In this document: positions 45,564 to 54,080 of the stretch, one piece after another
Numbering within the stretch: position 1 is the stretch's first letter
How the letters are laid out: each line of letters starts with the position of its first letter
Origin: Sporosarcina sp. D27
GTDB lineage: Bacteria > Bacillota > Bacilli > Bacillales_A > Planococcaceae
Length of the DNA stretch: 64,000 bases
NCBI RefSeq assembly: GCF_000586555.1
Contig: NZ_AZUC01000046.1
Location: 1-64,000 of the forward strand
Reading direction: 5' to 3'
The notes under the pieces: generated by a model
Told to the model about the DNA's origin: nothing
Seen by the model: the letters and a program-made list of their open reading frames with translations, nothing else
Database searches by the model: none
Program-made: the position numbers and the translations under genes

Positions 45564-45708
45564 GTTTGCTCAACAGGTGTTATTCTTTAGATAAAAACAT
45601 GCCTAATTGAAATAACTTAAACTAAGTGAAATAACAATTTGAAGGATTATATATTTTTAGCATCTTTAATTTCTTTAATTACATTTATTCACGATCTTCC
45701 CATTAGCA

Positions 45709-46238
45709 TCTAATAATTACTTGATCACCACCAAGCTAGAGTAGATAAATGTCAGGATTACTTAGTTTCTTCCAATCGGAAAATCCAAAAGCCTGGTCAT
45801 AATACTTTATCGCTAGGGAAAATAAATTACCATGAGTCACTTTGATAGATGTTTTCACTTCACACCTTTTAATCTCTTCAAACAGCTCAATAATTCGGTT
45901 CGATGCTTCCGAGCTGGATTCACCACCATCGAACCGGTGTTCCATATCCTCGTAACTTGCTTTCAATATGTCTAACCAATCCTCATGATTTTCGTTGCTT
46001 AACACTCGTTCTTTCAAACGTTCATCAGTTGCAATTGGAATTACAGCCTTTTGTGCAAAAGGGAAGATCGATTGAATTGCGCGCTCGAAAGGACTAGAAA
46101 TGATTTGATGGACCTTTAGAGTTGAGAAGAACTTCAGCTAACTGCTCAGCTTGTTGCGTGCCCTGTACAGTCAAAGGTGCTCCAGGGGCTTGTCCTGACC
46201 CTTCACAATGCCTCACTATATATAAACTTGCTCAACAT
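45709..46238 (-). pseudogene. Decayed copy of the histidine phosphatase
   Basis: Minus-strand sequence parallels the gene at 41,063-41,629: ERVLSNENHEDWL, MEHRFDGGESS, VTHGNLFSLA and NPDIYLL are intact in one frame, but the N-terminal third is frameshifted and a stop follows NPDIYLL, where the intact copy continues. Clearly a disabled duplicate. Confidence 0.85.
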
Positions 46239-46262
46239 TTATCACTCTTCTCGAAATTACTC

Positions 46263-46450
46263 TTATAGATCCATAGTCTTTTCAAGCTCAAGGGAAATTT
46301 CTTCTTTTTTATCAATAATACGATCAACTTAGCATCAGTTCGCTACTATTTTTGTAGTTGTGGATGTGAATTATAAATTAAGCGCCTGAATGAAGCCCTC
46401 AAGTTTTTCGGGGCACCTAGAATTGGTTGTCCAAAGGCATATCTTCCTCT
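46263..46450 (-). pseudogene. Decayed upstream gene, second copy
   Basis: Minus-strand remnant ending in ELEKTMDL-stop (46263-46265), as in the remnant at 41,654; a second shared stretch encodes GQPI/GQPY near 46,420. This shows that the duplicated block extended beyond the phosphatase. From 46,450 to 46,765 I see no recognisable feature. Confidence 0.4.
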
Positions 46451-46765
46451 ATTGATTTGAAAAGACACTTCAAAATCGAATCGATGAAAAATTTGAATCA
46501 ATACTTGTACTCGGGTAAGCAATACTTCTCCTAAATTTAGCAGTTCCCTTTATAAAATGTTCAAAATCAAAAAAGATGCTAGTGCATGAAACATTTCTTT
46601 TGACCATTCGGCTTTTGATAGATTAGGTTTTTTCGAGCAGCATGAGGTATATATGTATTCACAGATTGTGCAAAGTCTATAAGCTAGCTTCTTTATAAAG
46701 GATTTGATGAAGCGGATTTAGTGGTATCAATCCGGGAGATTCGGATTTTCCTTAAGACGCATTAG

Positions 46766-47323
46766 GCGGAAAAAGCGTCGTTAACTAAATTAGGTCATGT
46801 CGTTGTAGGGGATAATTTAACCGTTGACGAAAATGGTCGTGTAAGTGCATTGCCCGGTGGCAGTATGGAATTAATACAGGAGTATAGCGGATCGGGAATC
46901 GCCGAGGTGATTTTCTCTAATATTCCACAGGGATACAAGGATTAAAAAGTACTTGTTTATAATGCAGAGCGTTCGGAGATTTCGGGAACGACATTAATTG
47001 CATTATTAAATAACGACAACACGTTATCTTACACACTAAAAGTACCGGATCAAAGTATGGGCATAGCGGATAAAAGAATAGTACTAGGCGTCCCATATAA
47101 CGCGGGCGCAGGAAAGGTCATTAGTTCTTTGTTAGAAGTTTTTCAGTATGCCAGTAATAACCAAAAAATCATTTCAGTTATCGGTTCGCATGATTCGTCT
47201 AATACTAGTTTAGTGGTCGGTAAGTATAATAAATCCACTCCAATCACATCTATAAAAATAAAGTTTGAGGATAGTAGCCTTTTTAAACCCGGTTTAAAAA
47301 TACTTCTTTATGGGGTGAGGTAA
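46766..47323 (+). pseudogene. Phage tail-fibre/receptor-binding protein remnant
   Basis: A frame beginning AEKASLTKLGHVVVGDNLTV and ending VRMRAL-adjacent TAA at 47323 is interrupted by TAA at 46943-46945 (after NIPQGYKD). The start GDNLTVDENGRVSA is typical for phage tail appendage proteins; the C-terminus (about 125 residues) is intact. The 5' part is missing. It is followed by two small overlapping phage-type genes. Confidence 0.7.
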
Positions 47324-47517
47324 TGAGAGCTCTTGTAAACTGTAAGTCTAATGAAGTGACCGAATCGGAATTTACAGAAGAAGAAAAAACGATTATGCAA
47401 CAAGAAAATGCTGAACGTGATTTTTTAGAGTCCATCACGCCTGGTGCAGATGAAGCGGATAAAGCAAAAACGGAATTAATTGTGGTTGATTTACTAATAG
47501 AATTAGGAGTGTTGTAG
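47323..47517 (+). CDS. Small phage protein (XkdW-like position)
   Basis: 64 residues, acidic (FTEEEKTIMQQENAERDF). ATG overlaps the stop of the tail remnant and the next gene starts directly after its stop, as usual in phage tail modules. Its position between a tail-fibre gene and an XkdX-like gene fits XkdW-like proteins; sequence support is weak. Confidence 0.55.
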   Translation: MRALVNCKSNEVTESEFTEEEKTIMQQENAERDFLESITPGADEADKAKTELIVVDLLIELGVL

Positions 47518-47688
47518 ATGAATATCATACAAAAGAAATTGGTAGAATCGTACGCAGTATTAGTTATGGCTGATCGCATGAAGATTGAAGATGTTCCCGA
47601 AATTAAGTTGATCGGCGGAATTGATTATGGAATCCGTTCGGAAGTTGAAATCGAAATCGCTAATCGGACTATTGCGGCTATGGGCTAA
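47518..47688 (+). CDS. CD1375/XkdX-like small phage protein
   Basis: 56 residues (MNIIQKKLVESYAVLVMADR...). The start is immediately after the previous stop. Small proteins of this kind, with VxSYAVLV near the start and an internal Val-Pro (EDVPE), follow tail-fibre genes in many Bacillota prophages. Last recognisable phage gene; the repeat/cassette array starts 24 bases later. Confidence 0.6.
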   Translation: MNIIQKKLVESYAVLVMADRMKIEDVPEIKLIGGIDYGIRSEVEIEIANRTIAAMG

Positions 47689-47711
47689 GACGCATTCAGA
47701 GCAGAACGTCT

Positions 47712-47834
47712 AAGACCCGTTCGGACGATAACGTGTCGTATGAACACCTTATATTAGGTGTTTTTTTTAATTACTCGAAATTGGTTTATTATGGTACTAT
47801 GGAATAAATAGATTTTGTTCCGCAATCGGGCTAG
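47712..47834 (+). repeat. Cassette repeat R1 (left palindrome missing)
   Basis: Conserved block TCGGACGATAACGTGTCGTA, terminator AACACC...GGTGTTTT, promoter ATTATGGTACTATGG, and end GTTCCGCAATCGGGC. The first palindrome is absent; the unit abuts phage DNA, so this is the left edge of the array. Confidence 0.85.
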
Positions 47835-47900
47835 ATAAAAGATTAATTGTTGTATTCAAGTTCAGGCTTTAATACTAAATTTAAGAAGGAGGAGAAGAAA

Positions 47901-48209
47901 ATTATTGGTTTAATAGTATTACTATTTCTCTTATTACTAATCTCTTTAAATATTGGATCCTTCTTATTGTTGAAAAGAGGAAATCTTAGTTTAGTTATTA
48001 TTTTAGGAATTATTATGATGATGGTTTTCGATGTTCTTGGTATTAAAGGTGGAGAATTATTTCTTCGTTTCGGAGGAGGAGAAGGCGGTGGTTATCTTGC
48101 AGCAATGTGTGCTGCGTTTACTTTCGTTAATGGATTTCTACTTGTAACGACCGTAATTATCATGTTTATTATCAGAGTAATAAGAAATAAAAAAAGAATT
48201 TCCTCGTAA
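47901..48209 (+). CDS. Small membrane protein, ATT start likely (cassette 1)
   Basis: About 102 residues with three hydrophobic segments (IGLIVLLFLLLLISLNIGSF; IILGIIMMMVFDVLG; FVNGFLLVTTVIIMFII) and a basic C-terminus (RVIRNKKR). A perfect AAGGAGG (47886-47892) lies eight bases before ATT 47901, with no ATG/GTG/TTG in frame nearby; TTG 47847 is far upstream of the site. An ATT start, or loss of the start codon, is the simplest reading. No family recognised. Confidence 0.6.
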   Translation: MIGLIVLLFLLLLISLNIGSFLLLKRGNLSLVIILGIIMMMVFDVLGIKGGELFLRFGGGEGGGYLAAMCAAFTFVNGFLLVTTVIIMFIIRVIRNKKRISS

Positions 48210-48210
48210 A

Positions 48211-48379
48211 ACAATCGGGCGCGATTGTTGAACAAGAGATCGTCTATTGACGCTCTTTTTTATGTCATATTCGGACCATGACGTGTCGTAGCAACACCTA
48301 ATACGAGGTGTTTATTTTATTACACCTAATTGGGTTATTATGGTATTATTGAATAAATAGATTTTGTTCCGCAATCGGG
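48211..48379 (+). repeat. Cassette repeat R2
   Basis: First palindrome ACAATCGGGCGCGATTGT followed by TGAAC; terminator GATCGTC-TATT-GACGCTC; block TCGGACCATGACGTGTCGTA; second terminator; TATTATGG-TATTAT promoter; end GTTCCGCAATCGGGA. Confidence 0.88.
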
Positions 48380-48390
48380 ACACTTTGTTG

Positions 48391-48501
48391 ATGGAAATGT
48401 ATTTATTGCTAGCTGCTATTATCACTTCAACAGTATGTTTATTAATAGGTGTAGTTACTTTTACAGTTGCTTTAGTAAAAAGAAGCAAAAAAGAAATGTA
48501 A
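48391..48501 (+). CDS. 36-residue single-pass membrane peptide (cassette 2)
   Basis: ATG 48391 to TAA 48501: MEMYLLLAAIITSTVCLLIG, then a hydrophobic stretch and a basic tail VKRSKKEM. It is the only ORF in the cassette. The ribosome binding site is poor. Short hydrophobic peptides with basic tails include type I toxins, but there is no evidence for an antitoxin RNA here. Confidence 0.45.
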   Translation: MEMYLLLAAIITSTVCLLIGVVTFTVALVKRSKKEM

Positions 48502-48558
48502 ATTTAAAAAGAATACCTTCCCACTTTGATTTTAAATCTTTACTAAAACTTTTTATTA

Positions 48559-48743
48559 AAGCAATCGGGTGCGTTTGTTGAACAACAATAGATCGTGACA
48601 GACGGTCTTGTTTATGTCGCATTCGGAACATAACATGTCGTAACAACACCTTATATGAGGTGTTTATTAATTACTCACAATTGGGTGATTATGCTACTAT
48701 GGAATAAATACTGTTATTCAACTAAAGACGCAGTATAGTTTAA
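48559..48743 (+). repeat. Cassette repeat R3
   Basis: First palindrome GCAATCGGGTGCGTTTGT + TGAAC; terminator GATCGTG-ACA-GACGGTC; block ATTCGGAACATAACATGTCG; second terminator; promoter TTATGCTACTATGG; ends in the second palindrome type TTATTCAACTAA...AGTTTAA. Confidence 0.88.
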
Positions 48744-48803
48744 GAAGAGAAGCTAAACGTGGATTTGATAATACGAGGTATTCGGAAGAGAAATAATAGA
48801 ATG
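48744..48803 (+). pseudogene. 3' remnant of a lost cassette gene
   Basis: Between R3 and the next terminator (48804-48840) only the tail of a possible gene is visible, in the frame RGFDNTRYSEEK then stop. It suggests that a gene was lost from this cassette, or that the EamA cassette carries foreign leader DNA. Confidence 0.3.
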
Positions 48804-48840
48804 AACTGCCATAACCTTTGAGGTTGTGATAGTTTTTTTT
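48804..48840 (+). terminator. Terminator upstream of the EamA gene
   Basis: AACT..CATAACC-TTTGA-GGTTGTG..AGTT stem followed by eight T. Confidence 0.8.
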
Positions 48841-48933
48841 CGAGAAATGCATTCCATACTTCGATACTTGCTGAAGTAATCTACATTTATAATAACCATA
48901 GATAGGTCATTATAGTATGTAGGGAGAGAAGAA

Positions 48934-49812
48934 ATGAATACTTTCAAATTTACATCGTTGATACTTTTAACAACATTTTTAATGGGTTCATCTTTTGCTG
49001 TCGTTAAAATGGGTTTACCATACGCATCCCCATTGCTGCTAGCAGCATTACGCTTCATACTTGCGGGAATCATAATGGTAGTCATCGTTATCGTTTTAAA
49101 GAGGCCACATCCAACATCTAAAGAGAATTGGATAAGAATGCTGATCATTGGAGCTTTCCAAACAGCCGGTGTTATGGGCTGTATTTTCTTGAGTTTGCGA
49201 ACGATTACAGCTAGTGAATCCTCGATTCTAACATTCATGAATCCATTACTTGTAGTTGTATTCGGTACCATTTTTTTGAAAATACGTTATACAAGTTATC
49301 AATGGATCGGTGTTCTTTTAGGGTTGGTAGGGGTAATTATAACAATGGGGGCACAAATTGAATTTAAGATTGGTATTCTTTTCGGCATTTTTTCCGCCGT
49401 GTTTTGGGCACTGGCCACATTATTAGCTAAAAAGTGGGGGGCAATTTTCGATACATGGGTCCTATCCGCTTATCAGATGCTATTTGGTGGATTACTACTA
49501 TTAATTGGAAGTTTCACACTTGAAAGTCCTTTTTTCATTTTGAATGGTGAATCCTTGTCCATTTTATTATGGCTAAGTATAATGTCTTCTATTGTTCAAT
49601 TTGCTGTGTGGTTTTATCTCTTACAAAAAGGAGATTCAGGGAAGACGAGCGCCTTCTTATTTTTAGCTCCATTCTTTGGTGTCTTGTCTGGTTGGCTACT
49701 TTTAGGAGAGCCTTTATATCCGTCACTTATAGTTGGTGGCTTGTTAATAATAATGGGTATCTATCTAGTGAATCGGAATTTCCAGCAAAGAAAAGTATTG
49801 AAGAAAGTTTAA
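48934..49812 (+). CDS. EamA family (DMT) permease
   Basis: 292 residues with ten membrane segments in two EamA repeats. GGGAGAG before ATG. Conserved EamA features: FLMGSSFAVVKMGLPYASPL at the start and the positive-inside loop KRPHPTSKENW. Exports amino acids or other metabolites in characterised relatives. It shares its cassette with the convergent ArsR gene, so this is a permease-regulator pair moved together. Confidence 0.9.
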   Translation: MNTFKFTSLILLTTFLMGSSFAVVKMGLPYASPLLLAALRFILAGIIMVVIVIVLKRPHPTSKENWIRMLIIGAFQTAGVMGCIFLSLRTITASESSILTFMNPLLVVVFGTIFLKIRYTSYQWIGVLLGLVGVIITMGAQIEFKIGILFGIFSAVFWALATLLAKKWGAIFDTWVLSAYQMLFGGLLLLIGSFTLESPFFILNGESLSILLWLSIMSSIVQFAVWFYLLQKGDSGKTSAFLFLAPFFGVLSGWLLLGEPLYPSLIVGGLLIIMGIYLVNRNFQQRKVLKKV

Positions 49813-49918
49813 TTAATAAATAATCTGTCTAAGCTCGAATAGATCCTCTTCCTACTAGTGGACAGAAAAAGAAAACGAACTTAATCTGTCCACTAAGGAG
49901 AGGGATATAACCCATTAA

Positions 49919-50605
49919 CTAAATATTAATATTGAAAAATTGTTTAAATCCTTCTTTTCCACTATCAGTAACTTTTACAGCACGAATAGATGGAATATGC
50001 ACGATCCAATTCATTTCAAAAAAGTGTGTCAGCAGTCCATTTCCTAAAGCACCGCCGAGATGATAGTGACGTTCACTCCAGTCTAAACAAACGTGAGAAA
50101 ATGAGCGTCGTTTTTTCTTTAATTCAGTTAAATCTATGCCGAAATCAGTAAAGAATTGTTCTCCTTTAGGTGTAACAATAAATACTCTGTCTTCTTTTTC
50201 TAAGTAATTGGAGTTCAACATAGAGTCGGTTAAAGTGACTCCTAATTTTCCAGCTAAATGGTCATAACAAGTTCTAGCTTCCTGTAGTAATTTTACTTGA
50301 TTAGACTGTTTTAAAGAACGTACTTCAGGAGGTGGAGAAATTGAGAGAAATGTTTCTATAAGGTGTGCAACTTCTTTATTGGCTAACTGATAATAGCGGT
50401 GCCGTCCGTGTTTTTCAACATTAATAAGGTTGCCTTCTACTAATTTAGATAGGTGAAAGCTAGCAGTTTGAGGTGTTATTTCAGACATGAATGCTAGTTC
50501 ACTAGCAGTATGAAAACGACCATCCATTAAACTTGTAAGCATTGTAGACCGCGAGGTTTCTCCAAGGAGGGATGCAACTACAGCTACATTAGGATTAATA
50601 CTCAT
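49919..50605 (-). CDS. ArsR-type winged-helix regulator (YdfF-like)
   Basis: 228 residues, longer than the usual ArsR. N-terminal winged helix (VASLLGETSRSTMLTSLMDG; ITPQTASFHLSKLVEGNLI; KHGRHRYYQL) and a C-terminal domain with HVCLDWSERHYHLGGALG, which is typical for the YdfF-like subgroup. It points against the cassette promoter and has GAAAGG upstream of its own ATG. The paired gene is the EamA permease; a long inverted repeat TAGTGGACAG/CTGTCCACTA separates them. Confidence 0.86.
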   Translation of the reverse strand: MSINPNVAVVASLLGETSRSTMLTSLMDGRFHTASELAFMSEITPQTASFHLSKLVEGNLINVEKHGRHRYYQLANKEVAHLIETFLSISPPPEVRSLKQSNQVKLLQEARTCYDHLAGKLGVTLTDSMLNSNYLEKEDRVFIVTPKGEQFFTDFGIDLTELKKKRRSFSHVCLDWSERHYHLGGALGNGLLTHFFEMNWIVHIPSIRAVKVTDSGKEGFKQFFNINI

Positions 50606-50690
50606 TTTTATCGACCTTTCTGCATTTTATATTTCGATTATAGTCGAAGTATAGATTACAAGCAAAATTAAGATTATTAAAGAATAATCT

Positions 50691-50866
50691 TATTAAACTA
50701 ACGGGTGCCTGAGTTTAACAAGACAGGTCAACTTTTGGTTGGCTTTTTTGTTACATATTCGGACTATAACGTGTCGTAAAAACACCTTATATGAGGTGTT
50801 TTTTTATGACTCCCAATTGGGTGATTATGGTATGTTTTAATGAATGCTGATATTCACCTATCGTGC
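50691..50866 (+). repeat. Cassette repeat R4
   Basis: Diverged first palindrome around TTAAACTAACGGGTGCCTGA. The first terminator is the alternative type (GGTCAAC-TTTTG-GTTGGC + T-run). Block TCGGACTATAACGTGTCGTA, second terminator, promoter ATTATGGTATGTTT, end ATATTCACCTATCGTGC. Confidence 0.85.
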
Positions 50867-50967
50867 AAAATTCCTAAACAATGATTTGCACTTACCTGAA
50901 TTATTGGCTAGATTAGGGCTCCAAATTTTCATGCCAAAGTTAGAGCCATGTATAAAAATCAAAGGGA

Positions 50968-51363
50968 GTGATATATATCGAAAGTTTTATAGATCTTTTG
51001 CCCAGACATAAGTACGATACAGATCGCGTGGAAATGATTAAAAAAATGGATAGAGATAAAATATTGCCATTATTGCCTGGTTTACTCGAATGGATTCAAG
51101 ATATAAATTGGCCAGTGGCACCAAGTGTATTGAAAATACTTTTAACTTTTCCAGAGGAAATTGTCCCACATGTGCAAGATGTGTTTTCTTCCAATGATGA
51201 TAACTGGAAGTGGTTTATTATGCACTTTTTAGTAATTGAATTGCCAGTAGAGTCAAAAGTTCAGTTTAAAGAATATTTAACAAGGGTGTCCGAAACGCCT
51301 ACACAGAATGAACTCTATGAAGAACTTGATGAAATTGCCAAGGAGATTTTAGAAACACTATAA
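50968..51363 (+). CDS. DUF5071-like protein (cassette 4)
   Basis: 131 residues if GTG 50968 is used. GGGAG touches this GTG, so the true start may be the ATA or ATC codon 3 to 9 bases further on. LLPRHKYDTDRVEMIKK, LEWIQDINWPVA and DDNWKWFIMHFLVIEL fit DUF5071, an all-helical HEAT-like family. Function unknown; monocistronic between two repeats. Confidence 0.75.
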   Translation: MIYIESFIDLLPRHKYDTDRVEMIKKMDRDKILPLLPGLLEWIQDINWPVAPSVLKILLTFPEEIVPHVQDVFSSNDDNWKWFIMHFLVIELPVESKVQFKEYLTRVSETPTQNELYEELDEIAKEILETL

Positions 51364-51377
51364 AGTAAGTTATTATC

Positions 51378-51556
51378 CATTCATCGGGTGCGTTATTTGA
51401 ACAAGAAGAGATTTTCTATTTCCGGTCTTTTTTATGTCGCACCCGGACGATAACGTGTCGTAAAAACACCTTATATGAGGTGTTTTTTTATGACTCCCAA
51501 TTGGGTGAATATGGTATGATGAGATAAATACTGTAATTCAAGGATTATACCAGTTA
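51378..51556 (+). repeat. Cassette repeat R5
   Basis: First palindrome relict CATTCATCGGGTGCGTTATT + TGAAC; first terminator (GATTTTCTATTTCCGGTC) degraded; block CCCGGACGATAACGTGTCG; second terminator; promoter ATATGGTATGATG; second palindrome relict GTAATTCAAGG. Confidence 0.86.
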
Positions 51557-51582
51557 CAGGAAACATTAAGGGGGAATATACT

Positions 51583-52113
51583 TTGCAATTAGGACTTAAA
51601 AGTGATGAAGTCAGGTTAGAAAGCTATACACCCGAATGGAAAGATGAATTTATTTAAGTCAAAAATGAATTATTGAAGTACACAAATCTTGAGGAATATC
51701 GCATTGAGCATATTGGGAGTACGGCGATCAAAGGTATGTCTGCAAAACCATTAATAGATATTATAGTTGGGGTTGACGATCTTCAAGAGGTAGAAAAGCC
51801 GTTATTCAAGAGCTTTAGTGAAGCAGGATTCTTAAGATTGAAAGTCGAGAGGCCAGGAGAAATTGTGCTAGCAAAGTTTACCGATGACACTTACAAAGAA
51901 AAGACGCATTTTATCCACTTAGTCGAATTTCAGAAAGAACTCTGGAACAATCTTATCTTTTTTAGAGACCATCTAAATTCAAATGAAGATGCAAGGAAGC
52001 AATATTTAGAAATAAAACTAGAGTACTTAAAAGATTCTTCAACAGGAATAAATGAATATACAGATTTCAAAGAGGAATTTGTTAAAAAAATCTTTGCAAA
52101 AAGAACTAAGTAA
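51583..52113 (+). pseudogene. GrpB family protein, nonsense mutation (cassette 5)
   Basis: From TTG 51583 (AAGGGGG eight bases upstream) the frame encodes MQLGLKSDEVRLESYTPEWK, reaches TAA at 51655-51657, then continues in the same frame with IEHIGSTAIKGMSAKPLIDI to 52113. GrpB/UPF0157 proteins are nucleotidyltransferase-like; the GSTA motif and LIDI acid are intact. A single stop breaks the gene, so it is a recent pseudogene (or a sequencing error). Confidence 0.8.
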
Positions 52114-52120
52114 TCTGTAT

Positions 52121-52298
52121 TTCCGCTATCGATAGCGTTAGTTGAACAACAAGAAATCGTCTATTGACGGTCTTTTTTATGTCATATCCGGACCATAACG
52201 TGTCGTAACAACACCTTATATGAAGTGTTTTTTTAATGACTCCCAATTGGGTTATTATGGTAAGGTGGGAAAAATAGATTTTGTTCCGTAAACGGGTC
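52121..52298 (+). repeat. Cassette repeat R6
   Basis: First palindrome diverged (CCGCTATCGATAGCGTTAG + TTGAAC); terminator AATCGTC-TATT-GACGGTC + T-run; block CCGGACCATAACGTGTCGTA; second terminator ACACC...GAAGTGT; promoter TTATGGTAAGG; end GTTCCGTAAACGGGT. Confidence 0.87.
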
Positions 52299-52324
52299 AG
52301 ATTCAATATGGACGGAGGTAGAAA

Positions 52325-52465
52325 ATGAGGTTTATCAATAGCAAATGGTTTGAAAAAATATTTTTTACCGCTAGTGGTCTTTTATTGATTTGGCTCATTT
52401 TAGGCTTTGTAGTTGTTGGTGGATTTATTCTCTTGTTATTCATTAGCGAAATTAAAGCCCTGTAA
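52325..52465 (+). CDS. 46-residue membrane peptide (cassette 6)
   Basis: ATG 52325 with GGAGGT five bases upstream, TAA 52465. MRFINSKWFEKIFFTASGLL followed by one or two hydrophobic segments (LIWLILGFVVVGGFILLLFI) and a short SEIKAL tail. Good ribosome binding site and its position as the only ORF in the cassette support it. Function unknown. Confidence 0.6.
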   Translation: MRFINSKWFEKIFFTASGLLLIWLILGFVVVGGFILLLFISEIKAL

Positions 52466-52472
52466 TTTCTAT

Positions 52473-52649
52473 ATTCAATAAGCGTGCACGTTGGTTGAAC
52501 AACAAGAGATCGTCTACTGACGGTCTTTTTTATGTCGCATTCGGACGATAACGTGTCGTATTAACACCTTGAATTAGGTGTTTTTTTATTACTCAGAATT
52601 TGGTGATTATGGTACGATGAAATAAATAGATTTTGTTCCGCAAACAGGC
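52473..52649 (+). repeat. Cassette repeat R7
   Basis: First palindrome ATTCAATAAGCGTGCACGTT + GGTTGAAC; terminator GATCGTC-TACT-GACGGTC + T-run; block TTCGGACGATAACGTGTCGT; second terminator; promoter ATTATGGTACGATG; end GTTCCGCAAACAGGC. Confidence 0.88.
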
Positions 52650-52675
52650 TATTTGTGAGGAAGTGAGGTATCTAG

Positions 52676-53191
52676 GTGGATAGACAAATTAAAGTATTGT
52701 ATCGAGAAATTCAACGACCACAACAAATTTGGTTATGGGTGCTGATTTTATTGGAAGCTGCCTATATGTGGTACTGGTTCATTCAGCAAATTGTTTTTGA
52801 CGTGCCAATAGGTAATAATCCTGCCTCAGATGTGGTTATAATTATTCTTTGGGTGCTTTTTGGAGTTACTCTCCCAGTGTTAATGCTTGGAGTATTGAAG
52901 TTAATTATTGAAGTTCGTAGTGATGGAATTTACGTGCGTTTATTTCCTTTCCAAATTCATTATAAGCAGTTCCTATTTAAAGAAATTAGTAACTATGAAA
53001 CACTTACTTATAGCCCTCTCAAACGTTTTGGAGGTTGGGGAATTCGTTTTAATTCCAAGGGTGAAACGGCTTATAACTTGAATGGGAAAAAGGGAGTAGA
53101 ATTAAGGTTGAAGTATAACAAAGTGGTAATCGGTACTCAAAAACCAGATGAATTCAAACAGGCAATAGATTCAGTACACAAAGCAGAATAA
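52676..53191 (+). CDS. DUF6141-like membrane protein (cassette 7)
   Basis: 171 residues from GTG 52676. Two membrane segments (about 17-38 and 50-78) and a cytoplasmic C-terminal domain with KRFGGWGIRFNSKGETAYNL and a final IGTQKPDEFKQAI, which fits DUF6141/PH-like small membrane proteins. Monocistronic between R7 and R8. Confidence 0.72.
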   Translation: MDRQIKVLYREIQRPQQIWLWVLILLEAAYMWYWFIQQIVFDVPIGNNPASDVVIIILWVLFGVTLPVLMLGVLKLIIEVRSDGIYVRLFPFQIHYKQFLFKEISNYETLTYSPLKRFGGWGIRFNSKGETAYNLNGKKGVELRLKYNKVVIGTQKPDEFKQAIDSVHKAE

Positions 53192-53204
53192 AGATTTTTC
53201 ATTT

Positions 53205-53376
53205 CGTCAATCGGGGGCGTTTGTAGAAAACATTAGGTCATTTAATGACAGTCTTTTATGACGCATCCGGACCATAACGTGTCGTAACAACACCTTATAT
53301 GAGGTGTTTTTTAATTCCTCGAAATTGGGGGAATATGGTACGATGGAATAAATAGATTTTGTTCTGCAAGCGGGCC
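53205..53376 (+). repeat. Cassette repeat R8
   Basis: First palindrome relict TCGTCAATCGGGGGCGTTTG + TAGAAAAC; terminator degenerate (GGTCATTTAATGACAGTC + T); block CCGGACCATAACGTGTCGTA; second terminator; promoter ATATGGTACGATGG; end GTTCTGCAAGCGGGC. Confidence 0.87.
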
Positions 53377-53462
53377 AAAGAGTTGAAGAAGAACTTAGCT
53401 TTTGTGCTAAGAGGGTAGTAGAGTGAAGAGGAAGAAGTTGACTTGACTTATGGGGGAAGTTT

Positions 53463-53831
53463 ATGAAAAAGATAATTATATCGTTTGTTCTTGTAATATT
53501 AGTTGTTGTTATTCTGGTGAATTTAGATACAGTGTACCTAAAGTTACAAGAAAACAAAGTAAGTAATGCAGATTATTATGTCAGTGAAATAAATGCCGAA
53601 AGAGATAGAAAAGGACAAAATCTGTTAGAAATAATTGATCTCAACTTCTATACTAAATACTCCGGAAACAATATTTATTTAACGCAAGTCTTTGTTGAAG
53701 ATAAACTTGAAATGATTTTTTTAACTAGAGCGTCTAAAAATGGTTTCCTTGACTGGGAATATCACACACTCCCATTTACCACCACAGAAAACATTATTGA
53801 AGAATCGTTGGACGATTGGGTCTTAAACTAA
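53463..53831 (+). CDS. Membrane-anchored or secreted protein of unknown function (cassette 8)
   Basis: 122 residues with GGGGG before the ATG. N-terminal hydrophobic segment (MKKIIISFVLVILVVVILVN) as signal anchor, then a hydrophilic domain of about 100 residues. No family recognised. Only gene between R8 and R9. Confidence 0.65.
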   Translation: MKKIIISFVLVILVVVILVNLDTVYLKLQENKVSNADYYVSEINAERDRKGQNLLEIIDLNFYTKYSGNNIYLTQVFVEDKLEMIFLTRASKNGFLDWEYHTLPFTTTENIIEESLDDWVLN

Positions 53832-53998
53832 AGGGGGCGTTTGTAGAACAAGAAAGGATCTTCTAGTGAAGGTTTTTTTAGGTCATACCCGGACCGTAAT
53901 GCGTCGTAGCAACACCTTTTATAGGGTGTTTTTTTAGTGCCTTTTAATTGGGTGATTATGGTACGATGAAAATAGATTTTGTTCTTTAACTAACTTGG
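53825..53998 (+). repeat. Cassette repeat R9
   Basis: Starts inside the stop region of cassette 8 (AAACTAAAGGGGGCGTTTGT + AGAAC); terminator GATCTTCTAGTGAAGGTT + T-run; block CCGGACCGTAATGCGTCGTA; second terminator ACACC...GGGTGT; promoter ATTATGGTACGATG; end GTTCTTTAACTAACTTGGC. Confidence 0.87.
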
Positions 53999-54080
53999 CA
54001 TGATAGTGGAAGAAGAAATGTGAATATTATAGTATAAACTGAGAAGAAGCAAATAACTTTGTAGATGGAAGGTGTAACAT

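Noticed and set aside
46753-47696. 11-bp direct repeat TAAGACGCATT flanking the phage remnant (46,753 and 47,686) as att sites
   Set aside because: The right copy resembles the start of the cassette-repeat block and the left copy may be chance; too short to claim attachment sites.
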